From CAIOTO01 sp040389165 (GTDB lineage: Bacteria > Pseudomonadota > Alphaproteobacteria > Paracaedibacterales > CAIOTO01): a DNA stretch of 50,512 bases. This document shows positions 31,369-39,548 of the stretch, piece after piece. The stretch is from positions 1 through 50,512 of the forward strand of contig JAZKAK010000013.1 in the NCBI GenBank assembly GCA_040389165.1, read 5' to 3'. Below the pieces are notes generated by a model that was not told where the DNA came from, ran no database searches, and was given only the letters and a program-made list of their open reading frames with translations. The stretch's first letter is position 1. Each line of letters opens with the position of its first letter. The position numbers and the translations under genes were made by a program.

Positions 31369-32556
31369 ATGTTCAAAAGACCGCAATTTAAAATTGTAAA
31401 AGATCGCATGAATTCACCCTTCAGGTCAATTCAAGTTATGTTAGGTTCACGGCAAATTGGAAAATCTACGATAGCTTATCAGTTGATTGAAGAATTAAAA
31501 ATGCCTGTACATATGGCATCCGCGGATGATGCCTACAATGCTTCTCAAACTTGGATTCAAGCTCAATGGTCAATTGCTAGGCAGCTTGTAAGGGATAATG
31601 GATCTGCACTTTTGATCTTAGATGAAGTGCAAAAAATTAATGATTGGTCGGGAGTCATTAAGCAATTGTGGGATGAAGATACGAGAAATAAAGTGAATCT
31701 TAAAGTTCTTCTTTTAGGGTCATCAACCTTGATGTTGCAATCAGGATTGACAGAATCCTTAGCAGGACGTTTTGAAATTTTGAACATTCCTCATTGGTGT
31801 TTTGATGAATGCTATGATGCTTTTGATTTATCGATTGAAGAGTATATTTTTTATGGGGGCTATCCAGGAGCGCTTCCTCTTAAAGATGATTGGAATCGTT
31901 TTAAATCATACGTTAAAGATTCTCTTATTGAAACGGTGATATCCAAAGATATTTTGATGCAAGTAAATATTAAAAAACCACCTCTTCTCCGAAGGCTTTT
32001 TGAGGTTGGTTGTATTTATTCTTCACAAATTTTGAGCTATCAAAAAATTGTAGGTCAGCTGAATGATTCTGGGAATATTACAACGCTGGAGCACTATTTA
32101 TATCTTTTAGGGCAAGCGGGTCTTTTGACGAGTATTGATAAGTTTTCTGTTGAGAAGGTAAGACAGCGAGCATCAAGTCCGAAATTAATGCCTTTAAATA
32201 GTGCGCTTTTTGCTGTCTGTGTGGGGAAGACTTTCGAGGAAGTAAAAAAGGATCATGAACTTTGGGGTCGTTTTGTTGAAACAGCTGTTGGCGCGCACCT
32301 TGTTAATGCATCAAAGGCAGATAATGTTGAAATTTTTTACTGGCGAGACGGTAATTACGAAGTTGATTTTATTTTGAGAAAAGGCGACAAAATTATCCCG
32401 ATTGAGGTTAAAAGTTCTGCAAAGAAGCTATCATTAAATGGCGTCGAGAGATTTGCTTCAAAGTTTTCATGTCATCAAATTCTTATTGTGGGGGGAAAAG
32501 GAATTGAGTTGGAATTGTTTTTGCGAAAATCACCTGCATATTGGTTTGAGATTTAA
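31369..32556 (+). CDS. ATP-binding protein, AAA_14 and DUF4143 domains
   Basis: The 395-aa protein has the standard layout of this family: an AAA-type ATPase at residues 20-150 with P-loop GSRQIGKST and Walker B LLILDEVQKI, the sensor-like LLLGSSTLML with SLAGRFE, then DUF4143 (about 180-390) ending in EIFYWRDGNYEVDFIL and IPIEVKSS, a restriction-endonuclease-like nuclease-fold motif (D...E-x-K). Function of the family is unknown; many are found in variable genome regions. It lies between two copies of a 29-bp direct repeat, so it may be a recent insertion. Confidence 0.9.
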   Translation: MFKRPQFKIVKDRMNSPFRSIQVMLGSRQIGKSTIAYQLIEELKMPVHMASADDAYNASQTWIQAQWSIARQLVRDNGSALLILDEVQKINDWSGVIKQLWDEDTRNKVNLKVLLLGSSTLMLQSGLTESLAGRFEILNIPHWCFDECYDAFDLSIEEYIFYGGYPGALPLKDDWNRFKSYVKDSLIETVISKDILMQVNIKKPPLLRRLFEVGCIYSSQILSYQKIVGQLNDSGNITTLEHYLYLLGQAGLLTSIDKFSVEKVRQRASSPKLMPLNSALFAVCVGKTFEEVKKDHELWGRFVETAVGAHLVNASKADNVEIFYWRDGNYEVDFILRKGDKIIPIEVKSSAKKLSLNGVERFASKFSCHQILIVGGKGIELELFLRKSPAYWFEI

Positions 32557-32884
32557 GTTACGCTTTCTTTTATGAGAAGCATAATAACGCTATTGCTGAA
32601 GAGACTATAGCGCTCCACATCATTTTACAAACTTCTACCGTCGCGGCTGTCACAATCCAGGCTATCTGCCTCATATTCAACATCAACGATACATGAATAC
32701 TTCTGTAAATCAGTTCAAATCGTCGTTCCTCCTCACAAAAAACAAAACCATTTATCTTAAATTAGTCAAAATTAACTAAATGTTAATAATGTAAGCGTCA
32801 AATTGGTATTAAGAGTAACACTTTTGTGCAATGCATGACGTGCATGAATGGAAGTGTGGCGAAAAAATGCTACAGGAGCTTGAC
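32557..32884. other. Intergenic region upstream of tssB, 328 bp
   Basis: It holds the right copy of the 29-bp repeat (32622-32650), continuing as a short open frame (HHFTNFYRRGC ...) to a stop near 32779, with no start or ribosome-binding site. The remaining AT-rich part should contain the promoter of the tss operon. No convincing -35/-10 pair is visible. Confidence 0.5.
32622..32650 (+). repeat. Right copy of imperfect 29-bp direct repeat
   Basis: Matches 31165-31193 at 27 of 29 positions, the differences being two adjacent bases. Both copies encode F-T-x-F-Y-R-R-G-C in an open frame, which suggests a duplicated gene piece rather than a transposon target site. Confidence 0.75.
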
Positions 32885-33478
32885 ATGGCAGAAAACACGC
32901 AACATAAAATTGATCGAATTCGCCCGCCTAGGGTGCAAATCACGTATGACGTTGTTGTTGGTGAGTCTACTGAAATGAAGGAGCTTCCCTTCGTTGTTGG
33001 TATTATGGCTGATCTTTCTGGCATGCCACTTGAGCCTCTTCCCAAAATGAAAGACAGAAAGTTCATCGATATTGATAGCGAGAATTTCAATGACATTATG
33101 GGTTATGTAAAACCACATTTATCGTTGAACGTTAAGAATCGTCTTTTGAATAACAACAGTGATTTGGTTGCTGATCTTACCTTTCAAAGCATGGATGATT
33201 TCAAACCAGTGAATATTGTTAAACAGGTCCCTGCGCTTTCTAAACTCTACGAAGCACGTGTTCACTTAAAAGATTTACTTTCAAAACTAGATGGCAATGA
33301 TGTGCTTGAACAGTTGCTGCACGAAGTTATTCATGATGCTGAAAAAAGAAATACATTGTTACATGAGCTTGGTATTAAGAAAGAGCACATTTCCACGTTT
33401 AAGGTAAAAAAAGAAGCATCAACAGATGATGCGAAAAAGAACGACTCAGTTTTGCAGGATGACCCTGAATTAAATTAG
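32885..33478 (+). CDS. tssB: Type VI secretion sheath small subunit TssB
   Basis: TssB and TssC form the contractile sheath of the type VI secretion system. The 197-aa product starts at ATG 32885 with AGGAG 7 nt before; the frame is open from 32831 but that start lacks a site. Family motifs: RPPRVQITYDVVVG, ELPFVVGIMADLSG (usually LPFVxGVLADLSG), KFIDIDSENFNDIM and a helix LYEARVHLKDLLSKLDGN. The C-terminal tail is short, Lys/Asp-rich and variable. tssC follows 54 bp later. Confidence 0.95.
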   Translation: MAENTQHKIDRIRPPRVQITYDVVVGESTEMKELPFVVGIMADLSGMPLEPLPKMKDRKFIDIDSENFNDIMGYVKPHLSLNVKNRLLNNNSDLVADLTFQSMDDFKPVNIVKQVPALSKLYEARVHLKDLLSKLDGNDVLEQLLHEVIHDAEKRNTLLHELGIKKEHISTFKVKKEASTDDAKKNDSVLQDDPELN

Positions 33479-33532
33479 AAATTTAACATGCTGTGCATGT
33501 GTTACGAGATACGAAATTAAAGGGAGATTGTT

Positions 33533-34981
33533 ATGGCCGAGGATACAAAAATATCGATTCTTGAGACCCTCATGGTTAAGGGAAAGATGATTTATGATGA
33601 AAGCCAGAAACCCTTTGCACGTGATCTTCTGTTAGAATTTGCCAATCAGTTGATTCAACAAGGAAATGTGGCAAACTCTAATGTGAGCGCATTTATTGCT
33701 GAGCGTATAAGACAGATTGATGAACTAATAACAGCGCAGTTAAATGAATTCTTGCATGATTCAAAATTTCTTAAACTTGAAGGATCATGGCGCGGCTTAA
33801 GCTATCTTGTTGTGAACACGAAAACGAATGCCAAATTAAAGTTACGTTTGTTGAATGCAACAAAAAAAGATTTGATTGATGATTTAGAAAAATCACCTGA
33901 ATTTGACCAAAGCCAATTGTTTAAAAAAGTATACGAAGAAGAATATGGCACATTTGGTGGTCATCCCTATTCATGTCTCGTGGGGGATTATGAATTTTCA
34001 CGTAGTGCAATTGATTTGGGATTGCTTGAGAAATTATCGGCAGTAGCGGCGGCGGCGCATGCTCCACTTTTGACAGCGGCGAATCCAAAACTATTTGATT
34101 TGGAAAGTTTTGAGCAAATTTCAGTACCACGTGACTTAGGTAAAACCTTTCAAAGTCTCGAGCTTGTTAAATGGAATAACTTCCGTAATAACGAAGATTC
34201 ACGCTATGTATCGCTTTTCTTGCCACGTGTATTGATGCGTCTTCCTTACGGACCAGATACATCTCCTGTGGACGGATTTAATTTTGATGAAGATGTGAAT
34301 GGTACAAATACGAAATTATTCTGTTGGGGAAATCCTGCATATGTAATGGCTGAACGTATTACAAATGCCTTTTCACTTTATGGTTGGACGGCGGCTATCC
34401 GTGGCGTTGAGGGCGGCGGCTTGGTTGAAGGTTTGCCTGCGTACTCGTTCAGAACAACGGCAGGTGATGTGGAATTGAAATGTCCAACTGAAACAGCGAT
34501 CACAGATCGCCGTGAGAAAGAGCTGAGTGATCAAGGATTTATAGCGCTTTGTCACTGCAAAGGTACAGATTATGCTGCATTCTTTGGTGCGCAGACCGTT
34601 CAACGTCCACGTATATATGATGTGGATGATGCGAATGCCAATTCTTTACTTTCAGTAAGATTGCCGTATGTTCTAGCTGCATCGCGGTTTGCTCATTATA
34701 TAAAAGTTATGATGCGTGATAAAATTGGGTCATTCATGACACGTGATAAAGTTGAATTGTTTTTAAATACATGGATTGCGAATTACATATTGCTAAATGA
34801 TGATGCGCCTCAAAGTGTTAAGGCTAAATATCCTTTGCGCGAGGGCCGAGTTGATGTGTTTGATGTACCTGGATTGCCAGGTTCTTATCGTGCTGTCGTT
34901 TATCTTAGGCCGCACTTTCAAATGGAAGAATTAACAGCGTCAATTCGATTGGTGGCAACCTTGCCGCCGCCTGCAAAGTAA
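33533..34981 (+). CDS. tssC: Type VI secretion sheath large subunit TssC
   Basis: The 482-aa protein matches TssC throughout: FLKLEGSWRGLSYLV, LKLRLLNATKKDLIDDLE, FGGHPYSCLVGDYEF, APLLTAANPKLF, RYVSLFLPRVLMRLPYG, FCWGNPAYVMAERI, IRGVEGGGLVEGLP, and the C-terminal MLRDKIGSFMTR-like MMRDKIGSFMT. It pairs with TssB to build the sheath around the Hcp tube. AGGGAG precedes ATG 33533. The match over the full length shows no truncation. Confidence 0.97.
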   Translation: MAEDTKISILETLMVKGKMIYDESQKPFARDLLLEFANQLIQQGNVANSNVSAFIAERIRQIDELITAQLNEFLHDSKFLKLEGSWRGLSYLVVNTKTNAKLKLRLLNATKKDLIDDLEKSPEFDQSQLFKKVYEEEYGTFGGHPYSCLVGDYEFSRSAIDLGLLEKLSAVAAAAHAPLLTAANPKLFDLESFEQISVPRDLGKTFQSLELVKWNNFRNNEDSRYVSLFLPRVLMRLPYGPDTSPVDGFNFDEDVNGTNTKLFCWGNPAYVMAERITNAFSLYGWTAAIRGVEGGGLVEGLPAYSFRTTAGDVELKCPTETAITDRREKELSDQGFIALCHCKGTDYAAFFGAQTVQRPRIYDVDDANANSLLSVRLPYVLAASRFAHYIKVMMRDKIGSFMTRDKVELFLNTWIANYILLNDDAPQSVKAKYPLREGRVDVFDVPGLPGSYRAVVYLRPHFQMEELTASIRLVATLPPPAK

Positions 34982-35001
34982 TGCCAATTTCACTAAAGTT
35001 T

Positions 35002-35112
35002 GATTGATACGTCGATCATCAGACTTTCGGTGCTCGAGTACTACATGTACGCTCCGCGCCTAAAGCTTCGATCTTTTGTCACTTAAGCTTTCTTGAAAAT
35101 GGTATAATTTGA
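35002..35112. repeat. Degenerate repeat element B, copy 1
   Basis: The stretch contains GAGTACTACATGTACGCTCC, then CGATCTTTTGTCACTTAAGC and CTTTCTTGAAAATGG. A divergent copy with the same order of words lies at 50325-50435 (GCGAGTTGTACAACAATACA, then TTTGATCCCTTACATCTC and ACTTCTTGAAAACAG). It fills most of the gap between tssC and hcp. A TATAAT (35103-35108) at its right edge could serve as a -10 for hcp. Confidence 0.45.
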
Positions 35113-35148
35113 ATTTTGTTATGTTTTAGACTAAAAGAGGAGAATTAA

Positions 35149-35712
35149 ATGTCCACCAATTTTCAAATTGTTGATCTTCCAGGAAAAGGCAATGTTCGTA
35201 TTGCTACGACTGATACTGTATCAAATGATGCTTCGTACGGGGTAAAATCACCAGAATGGATGGTTCAAATTGATAATATAACAGTGTCAACAATCGACGG
35301 TTTTGAAGATTATATTGAACTCTTTGGTTGGCAAGGTGAATCAAGTCGATTGACGGGGCCTGATGTTGGCGGACCTCTCTTTACATCATCAACGCTGCGA
35401 CATACAGATTTGATTCTAATGGTTCCTTTTGGTGGGCATGCCGCACAAATTGAAACCATGATGAATCGCGGTGAGAACATTGAAAGTGTTAAAATTATTC
35501 GTTTAGGGAATGTACTGCAGTCAAAAGTACGCTTGCAAGAACTAGAATTCAATACGTGCAAGATTCAAACGTGTCAACAACAGCTTGATCGTATGATTGT
35601 TCATGTTATGATAGGCATAAAGACAAATACGGTTTATGTGTTTGATCAGACTGGTTTATGTACTGGGCAGATGGTCAGTAAAACCGATTATATCAGGAAT
35701 GTAGCGGAGTAA
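35149..35712 (+). CDS. hcp: Type VI secretion tube protein Hcp (TssD), divergent
   Basis: Hcp forms the inner tube and carries or contacts effectors. The 187-aa protein fits the Hcp fold: an initial strand region, the SPEWMVQIDNITV segment, IELFGWQGESSRL (corresponding to the usual SxxxG(W)), LRHTDLILMVPFGG, and strands EFNTCKIQTCQQQLDRMIVHVMIG near the end. Similarity is low, and the position between tssC and tssE supports the call. A GAGGAG site precedes ATG 35149. It is separated from tssC by a 167-bp gap with repeat B, so it may be expressed separately, as is common for hcp. Confidence 0.8.
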   Translation: MSTNFQIVDLPGKGNVRIATTDTVSNDASYGVKSPEWMVQIDNITVSTIDGFEDYIELFGWQGESSRLTGPDVGGPLFTSSTLRHTDLILMVPFGGHAAQIETMMNRGENIESVKIIRLGNVLQSKVRLQELEFNTCKIQTCQQQLDRMIVHVMIGIKTNTVYVFDQTGLCTGQMVSKTDYIRNVAE

Positions 35713-35716
35713 TTTT

Positions 35717-36217
35717 ATGGCGTCATCAGCGACTTTGTTTAAAAAAGAGCCGAAGATGACGAGTGGTGCAACGACACCCTTCTTTGATCGTCTCATTGAT
35801 AATGATCCAACAAATGAATGGGATCAGCATTATGAGTCTTTCTTAGATTACGCAGGCTTGCTTGCATCCGTTATGCGCGAAGTTTCCTTTGTTTTGAACA
35901 CACGTCGCGGCGCACGTCAGGCTTTTTACAATGAAGTTGAAGATGATTCGATTTATTTCGGATTACCCGCATTGTTTGGTTTTAATGATTTCCAGACATT
36001 TGATGCCCTAAGTACGTTGGATAGACGTAAAATTATTGCGCTTTGTGAAAAATCAATTACCTTTTTTGAGCCTCGCCTTAAAGACGTTTCCGTTACAGTT
36101 GGTTCGTATGATGCGCAAAAGCAATCACTCGAAGTTTCTGTATCTGGTTTGTTGCGATTGGAACAACAGCTTGAGCGCGTTCAATTTCCGGTTTGTATTG
36201 ATCGAAAAGATCGTTAA
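35717..36217 (+). CDS. tssE: Type VI secretion baseplate protein TssE (gp25-like)
   Basis: TssE is a baseplate wedge protein related to phage T4 gp25. In the 166-aa product: TPFFDRLIDNDP (usually LLDRL), helix SVMREVSFVLNTRRG (matching the Arg-rich VRxDLExLLNTRR), YFGLPALFGFNDF (usually YGLPDL), a helix DRRKIIALCEKSITFFEPRLKDV resembling the gp25 EPRL motif, and LEVSVSGLLRLE at the end. It begins 4 bp after hcp and is the last tss gene here. The gene then meets dnaQ tail to tail. Confidence 0.9.
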   Translation: MASSATLFKKEPKMTSGATTPFFDRLIDNDPTNEWDQHYESFLDYAGLLASVMREVSFVLNTRRGARQAFYNEVEDDSIYFGLPALFGFNDFQTFDALSTLDRRKIIALCEKSITFFEPRLKDVSVTVGSYDAQKQSLEVSVSGLLRLEQQLERVQFPVCIDRKDR

Positions 36218-36289
36218 TTCATCTGGTGCCAACGCCTGGCCGAGCTGTGGAATGGTCTGTTTTACTGTACTATGCCAGGGCTGCGGGGC

Positions 36290-36973
36290 TCATTTTAATG
36301 GTTTTGTTTGCCACTGTGTGCCGGTTAAGGTCGCGATAAATTCATTATGAAGCGCTTCTTCTTCGGATGAAACAGAGAAAGAGCGACTGGGAAAGTTCAC
36401 AGCAGATTTAGCAGCGTGCTGCATTTCCAGCGTGCTTTCTAATTCAAATGCGAGCGTTCGCTGGCGCCCACCTAACAGTTCAACATATACATAATAGAGT
36501 AATTCAGCATCAAGCAGTGCGCCGTGCTTATTGCGCTTTGATAAATCAATGTCAAACCGTTTGCATAATGCATCTAGACTGGCTGGTGAACCCGGAAATT
36601 TCTTGCGCGCCATAATAAGTGTGTCGGTAGCACGTGTTTTAGGCAATATGGTTTTCTTTGCCCATTCGAGTTCAGCATTCAGAAATGACATATCAAAGGG
36701 CGCATTATGGATAACAAGCATATCATCCGCAATAAATTCTAAGAATTTATCTACGATTTGTGCAAAAGCTGGAAATGGCCGAAGAAATTCTTCCGTCAGG
36801 CCCGTGATTTCTGTTGATCTTGCGGGCACATCACGTTGGGGATTAATGTATTGATGAAATGTATTTCCAGTAGGCTTTTTGTGCACAAGTTCAATGCAGC
36901 CAATTTCGACAATTCGATGGCCTCGTGCGGGCGATAGCCCCGTGGTTTCTGTATCAAGTATGATTTCGCGCAT
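36290..36973 (-). CDS. dnaQ: DNA polymerase III epsilon subunit (3'-5' exonuclease)
   Basis: Proofreading subunit of DNA polymerase III. The 227-aa protein has the three exonuclease motifs: ILDTETTGLSP (Exo I, Asp and Glu), VIHNAPFDMSFL (Exo II), and KHGALLDAELLYYVYVEL (Exo III epsilon, His and Asp). ARKKFPGSPASLDALCKRF is also typical. The C-terminal tail that binds the alpha subunit is short. An AGGATA site precedes ATG 36973. It is convergent with tssE. Confidence 0.96.
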   Translation of the reverse strand: MREIILDTETTGLSPARGHRIVEIGCIELVHKKPTGNTFHQYINPQRDVPARSTEITGLTEEFLRPFPAFAQIVDKFLEFIADDMLVIHNAPFDMSFLNAELEWAKKTILPKTRATDTLIMARKKFPGSPASLDALCKRFDIDLSKRNKHGALLDAELLYYVYVELLGGRQRTLAFELESTLEMQHAAKSAVNFPSRSFSVSSEEEALHNEFIATLTGTQWQTKPLK

Positions 36974-37165
36974 GAGAGTATCCTAAACAAAGAATAAAGT
37001 TTTGGCTAGTTGAAAAAGAGGGTGGAAGTGTGCGGCCAAAATGATTCTGATCCATGGATGCTATTTCTTTATGTTGAAGAGCACAGTTTTATTCCGTAAA
37101 TTAACGTCATATTAATTAAAAAATAGTATAGTGGCGGTATGGGTTCATCACGAATTGCGTAGGTC

Positions 37166-38668
37166 ATGGGTAAAATTTTTAATTACTTGTTGGTATTTAG
37201 TTGTGTTTTTTGCACAGGATATTTAATGGTGAATAATGCTTTTTCTAAATACGAACAAGGGATTGTTTTAATTCAACTTCCAGGTGACATTCCAGTGATT
37301 GGGCCGGCTGAAGTGCCCTATAAACTTACGTTATCAAAAGGGAGCACTGACGATGAAGCTAAGAATAAAATCAATCTCGCTGATGATATTCGAAATCACA
37401 TAACAGGGCTTACTTTTTCTGGGCAAATTAAAGAAGCTTATATTCTTTATGATGCTGCTGCTAATGTTGCGGATATCAGTCCTGACTTGCATGGGCGCGC
37501 AAAGGTCAATGCTGCAGAGCTTTATCCATATGCGAATACAGAAGATTCATCCTATGCCACTATTCAGCAACGAAAAGTCGAATCGCTTGGATTGTTCAAT
37601 GAAGTAATTGACGATACAACAGCCTTTTCAGCTGAATTAAAAGGATGGGCTAAATGTCGTGTTGCTAAGCTTTATCTTGAAAATACATTTGATGTCGAGG
37701 CTAGTGCTGCAAAACAAAAGGCGATTGCGTTATTGCAAGAAGTTATCGCTGATAAAGATATTGGCGTTGATACAAAGGCGCGCGCAAAAATTCAATTGGC
37801 AGTTAATTATATTCATATGAAATTGGATGTTGCAGAGTCAGATGCACGGCAAAAAGCGACGAGTTTGCTCACTGAGGTCAAGTCTGATGCGCATGTAATT
37901 GCTGCCCTTAAAGGGGAAGCTGCTCTTGAGCTAGCCTCTATTAAGAATAATGAAGACGATCCATATAATGCACAGCGATTAAAAACGTTGAAAGACCTTT
38001 CGGTTGATCCTGCTTATTCTGCATCAATTCAAGCAAAAGCAAAGGTGGTAATAGCACGTGGTTTGCTTAACGGTGAATTTGATGCGAAACCAAGTGAAGC
38101 AGCTACAATGGCGCTTACCATGTACAAGGAAATCATTGCTGAACCTAAACCTGACGCCAAACCAGAAGCTAAGCTCGATCCGTCTGAATATTTTTCCTAC
38201 AAACAAGAATTTGCATTAAGGCTAGCTCACAATTCATTTCATCAAAAATCAAAAGAGGCGAAAGATGCTGCGCAGGCGCTTTATACAGAGCTTCTATCAG
38301 ATTCCCAGGTTACTATCGTTACTGATCAAAAGACTGCGGTGAAGTGGCAACTTGCATTAAATTATTTGGATAAGAAATTGGATCCACCAGCAGATAAAGA
38401 TGCCAGAACTGCAGGCGTGGAGTTAATTAATGAAATATTTAATGATTCCCATGTCAGCCTTGAATTAGCATTTGTGCTTAAGTTTAATTATGCACGTTTG
38501 CACCATTGCAGCATTATTTCAAATCCGCTGGGTTTGCAAACGAATCAAGCAAAAGATGAGGCTTTGCAGATATTAAATGACCTGCTCAATGATTCACACC
38601 TGTCGGGTAAGCAAAAAGAAATGGTGCAAGCTGAATTAGATGTGTGGAATGGTATTGTGAAAAGATAG
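37166..38668 (+). CDS. Secreted helical-repeat protein, 500 aa
   Basis: Function unknown. An N-terminal hydrophobic segment (residues 5-25, LLVFSCVFCTGYLMVNNAF) is a signal peptide or anchor. The rest is built of about eight TPR/Sel1-like helical repeats of roughly 45-50 residues. Each has a first helix like KARAKIQLAVNYIHMKLD and a second like ARQKATSLLTEVKSD; matching units start near HGRAKVNAAELYPYAN, KGWAKCRVAKLYLENTF, KGEAALELASIK, QAKAKVVIARGLLNG, KTAVKWQLALNYLDKKLD and AFVLKFNYARLHH. Such solenoids bind other proteins. It is monocistronic, following dnaQ divergently, and ends at a palindromic repeat element. Confidence 0.78.
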   Translation: MGKIFNYLLVFSCVFCTGYLMVNNAFSKYEQGIVLIQLPGDIPVIGPAEVPYKLTLSKGSTDDEAKNKINLADDIRNHITGLTFSGQIKEAYILYDAAANVADISPDLHGRAKVNAAELYPYANTEDSSYATIQQRKVESLGLFNEVIDDTTAFSAELKGWAKCRVAKLYLENTFDVEASAAKQKAIALLQEVIADKDIGVDTKARAKIQLAVNYIHMKLDVAESDARQKATSLLTEVKSDAHVIAALKGEAALELASIKNNEDDPYNAQRLKTLKDLSVDPAYSASIQAKAKVVIARGLLNGEFDAKPSEAATMALTMYKEIIAEPKPDAKPEAKLDPSEYFSYKQEFALRLAHNSFHQKSKEAKDAAQALYTELLSDSQVTIVTDQKTAVKWQLALNYLDKKLDPPADKDARTAGVELINEIFNDSHVSLELAFVLKFNYARLHHCSIISNPLGLQTNQAKDEALQILNDLLNDSHLSGKQKEMVQAELDVWNGIVKR

Positions 38669-38679
38669 GAACTAAGGCA

Positions 38680-38836
38680 CGCAGTGTGCACGTTTTCCTC
38701 CTCTGTGTATTGCCCGTCTCCGGACGTGATCCGGGGATCAATCCGGGCATCTAGATCAACGGGGCAAGCACGATGAACACACGAGGAGAAATAATAAGCG
38801 AGTAGAAATCGAGGTTTAAAAAACGTGCACACTGCG
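38680..38836. repeat. Palindromic repeat element A, copy 2
   Basis: The ends CGCAGTGTGCACGTTTT (38680-38696) and AAAACGTGCACACTGCG (38820-38836) are perfect 17-bp complements. The interior, with GGACGTGATCCGGG and CATCTAGATCAACGGGG, matches the element at 21591-21885. Here it is uninterrupted, about 157 bp long. Confidence 0.8.
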
Positions 38837-38887
38837 TTAAGGTAGAAAATACTATCAACTATCATTTTATCGAAAGAACTCAATCTT

Positions 38888-39406
38888 ATGAAAAAAATAT
38901 TACTCATGCTTGCGCTTGGCGTAAGTGCTGTCTTTGCTTGCACACAAACCTTTGGAACATTAGAAATTGCCAACAGTACATTTCGTGCCCTTAAAGGTGC
39001 CGTCAATGGATCGGCTTATCTGACGATTACGCAAACGGGAGACGTGGGCGATACATTGTTAAGCGCACACTGTGATGCGTCTGAGCGCATGGAGATTCAT
39101 GACCACATCACGGATCCTTTGACTAAGGCAAAAAAAATGGTGGAAATCAAATCGCTTGATATTCCTGGTAAGAAAGATGGGTGCTGGTTCTTTACGTGTT
39201 GGTTCGCAAAAGCAGAACCAGTTGAATTTGTTAAAGGCGGTAAACACCTTATGCTGATGGGTTTGAAACCAGGCGCAAGTGAACTGAAAGAAGTTGATGT
39301 TAAGCTTGTTTTCGAGAAAGCGGGTGAAATTACGGTTAAATTTAAAGCTGAAAATGCTGATGGCACGAGCGCTGCGTCTTCAACGTGTGAACACCATAAG
39401 CATTAG
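38888..39406 (+). CDS. Periplasmic copper chaperone, PCuAC family
   Basis: The 172-aa protein has a signal peptide (residues 1-17, MKKILLMLALGVSAVFAC; a Cys at the cleavage site suggests a possible lipoprotein) and the PCu(A)C domain: GSAYLTITQTGDVGDTLL, ERMEIHDHI, a Met-containing MVEIKSLDI, then VKGGKHLMLMGLKPG, which supplies the H(x)nM copper ligands, and VKLVFEKAGEITVKF. These proteins deliver Cu(I) to cytochrome oxidase. An unusual KKDGCWFFTCWFA insert adds two Cys. The C-terminus ends in CEHHKH. A bidirectional terminator follows. Confidence 0.88.
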   Translation: MKKILLMLALGVSAVFACTQTFGTLEIANSTFRALKGAVNGSAYLTITQTGDVGDTLLSAHCDASERMEIHDHITDPLTKAKKMVEIKSLDIPGKKDGCWFFTCWFAKAEPVEFVKGGKHLMLMGLKPGASELKEVDVKLVFEKAGEITVKFKAENADGTSAASSTCEHHKH

Positions 39407-39467
39407 GGTTCTTTTTCGATTGCAGAGTGAATATTCTTAAATTGAGTTGGAGTAGCCTCAAAAACAA

Positions 39468-39496
39468 ATCCCCGCTTTTGCGGGGATATAGCTATT
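39468..39496. terminator. Bidirectional terminator, copper chaperone / 287-aa gene
   Basis: ATCCCCGC (39468-39475) and GCGGGGAT (39480-39487) form a perfect stem with a TTTT loop. TATTTTTC follows on the plus strand, and AAAACAAA precedes on the left, giving a T-rich tract on the minus strand. The stem lies between convergent genes. Confidence 0.8.
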
Positions 39497-39548
39497 TTTC
39501 AAGTAAATTCAATCATATTGACAGAATGTGTTGCGAATATAAACGAAT

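Noticed and set aside
36218..36289. Terminator between convergent tssE and dnaQ
   Set aside because: No stem followed by a T-tract could be found on either strand.
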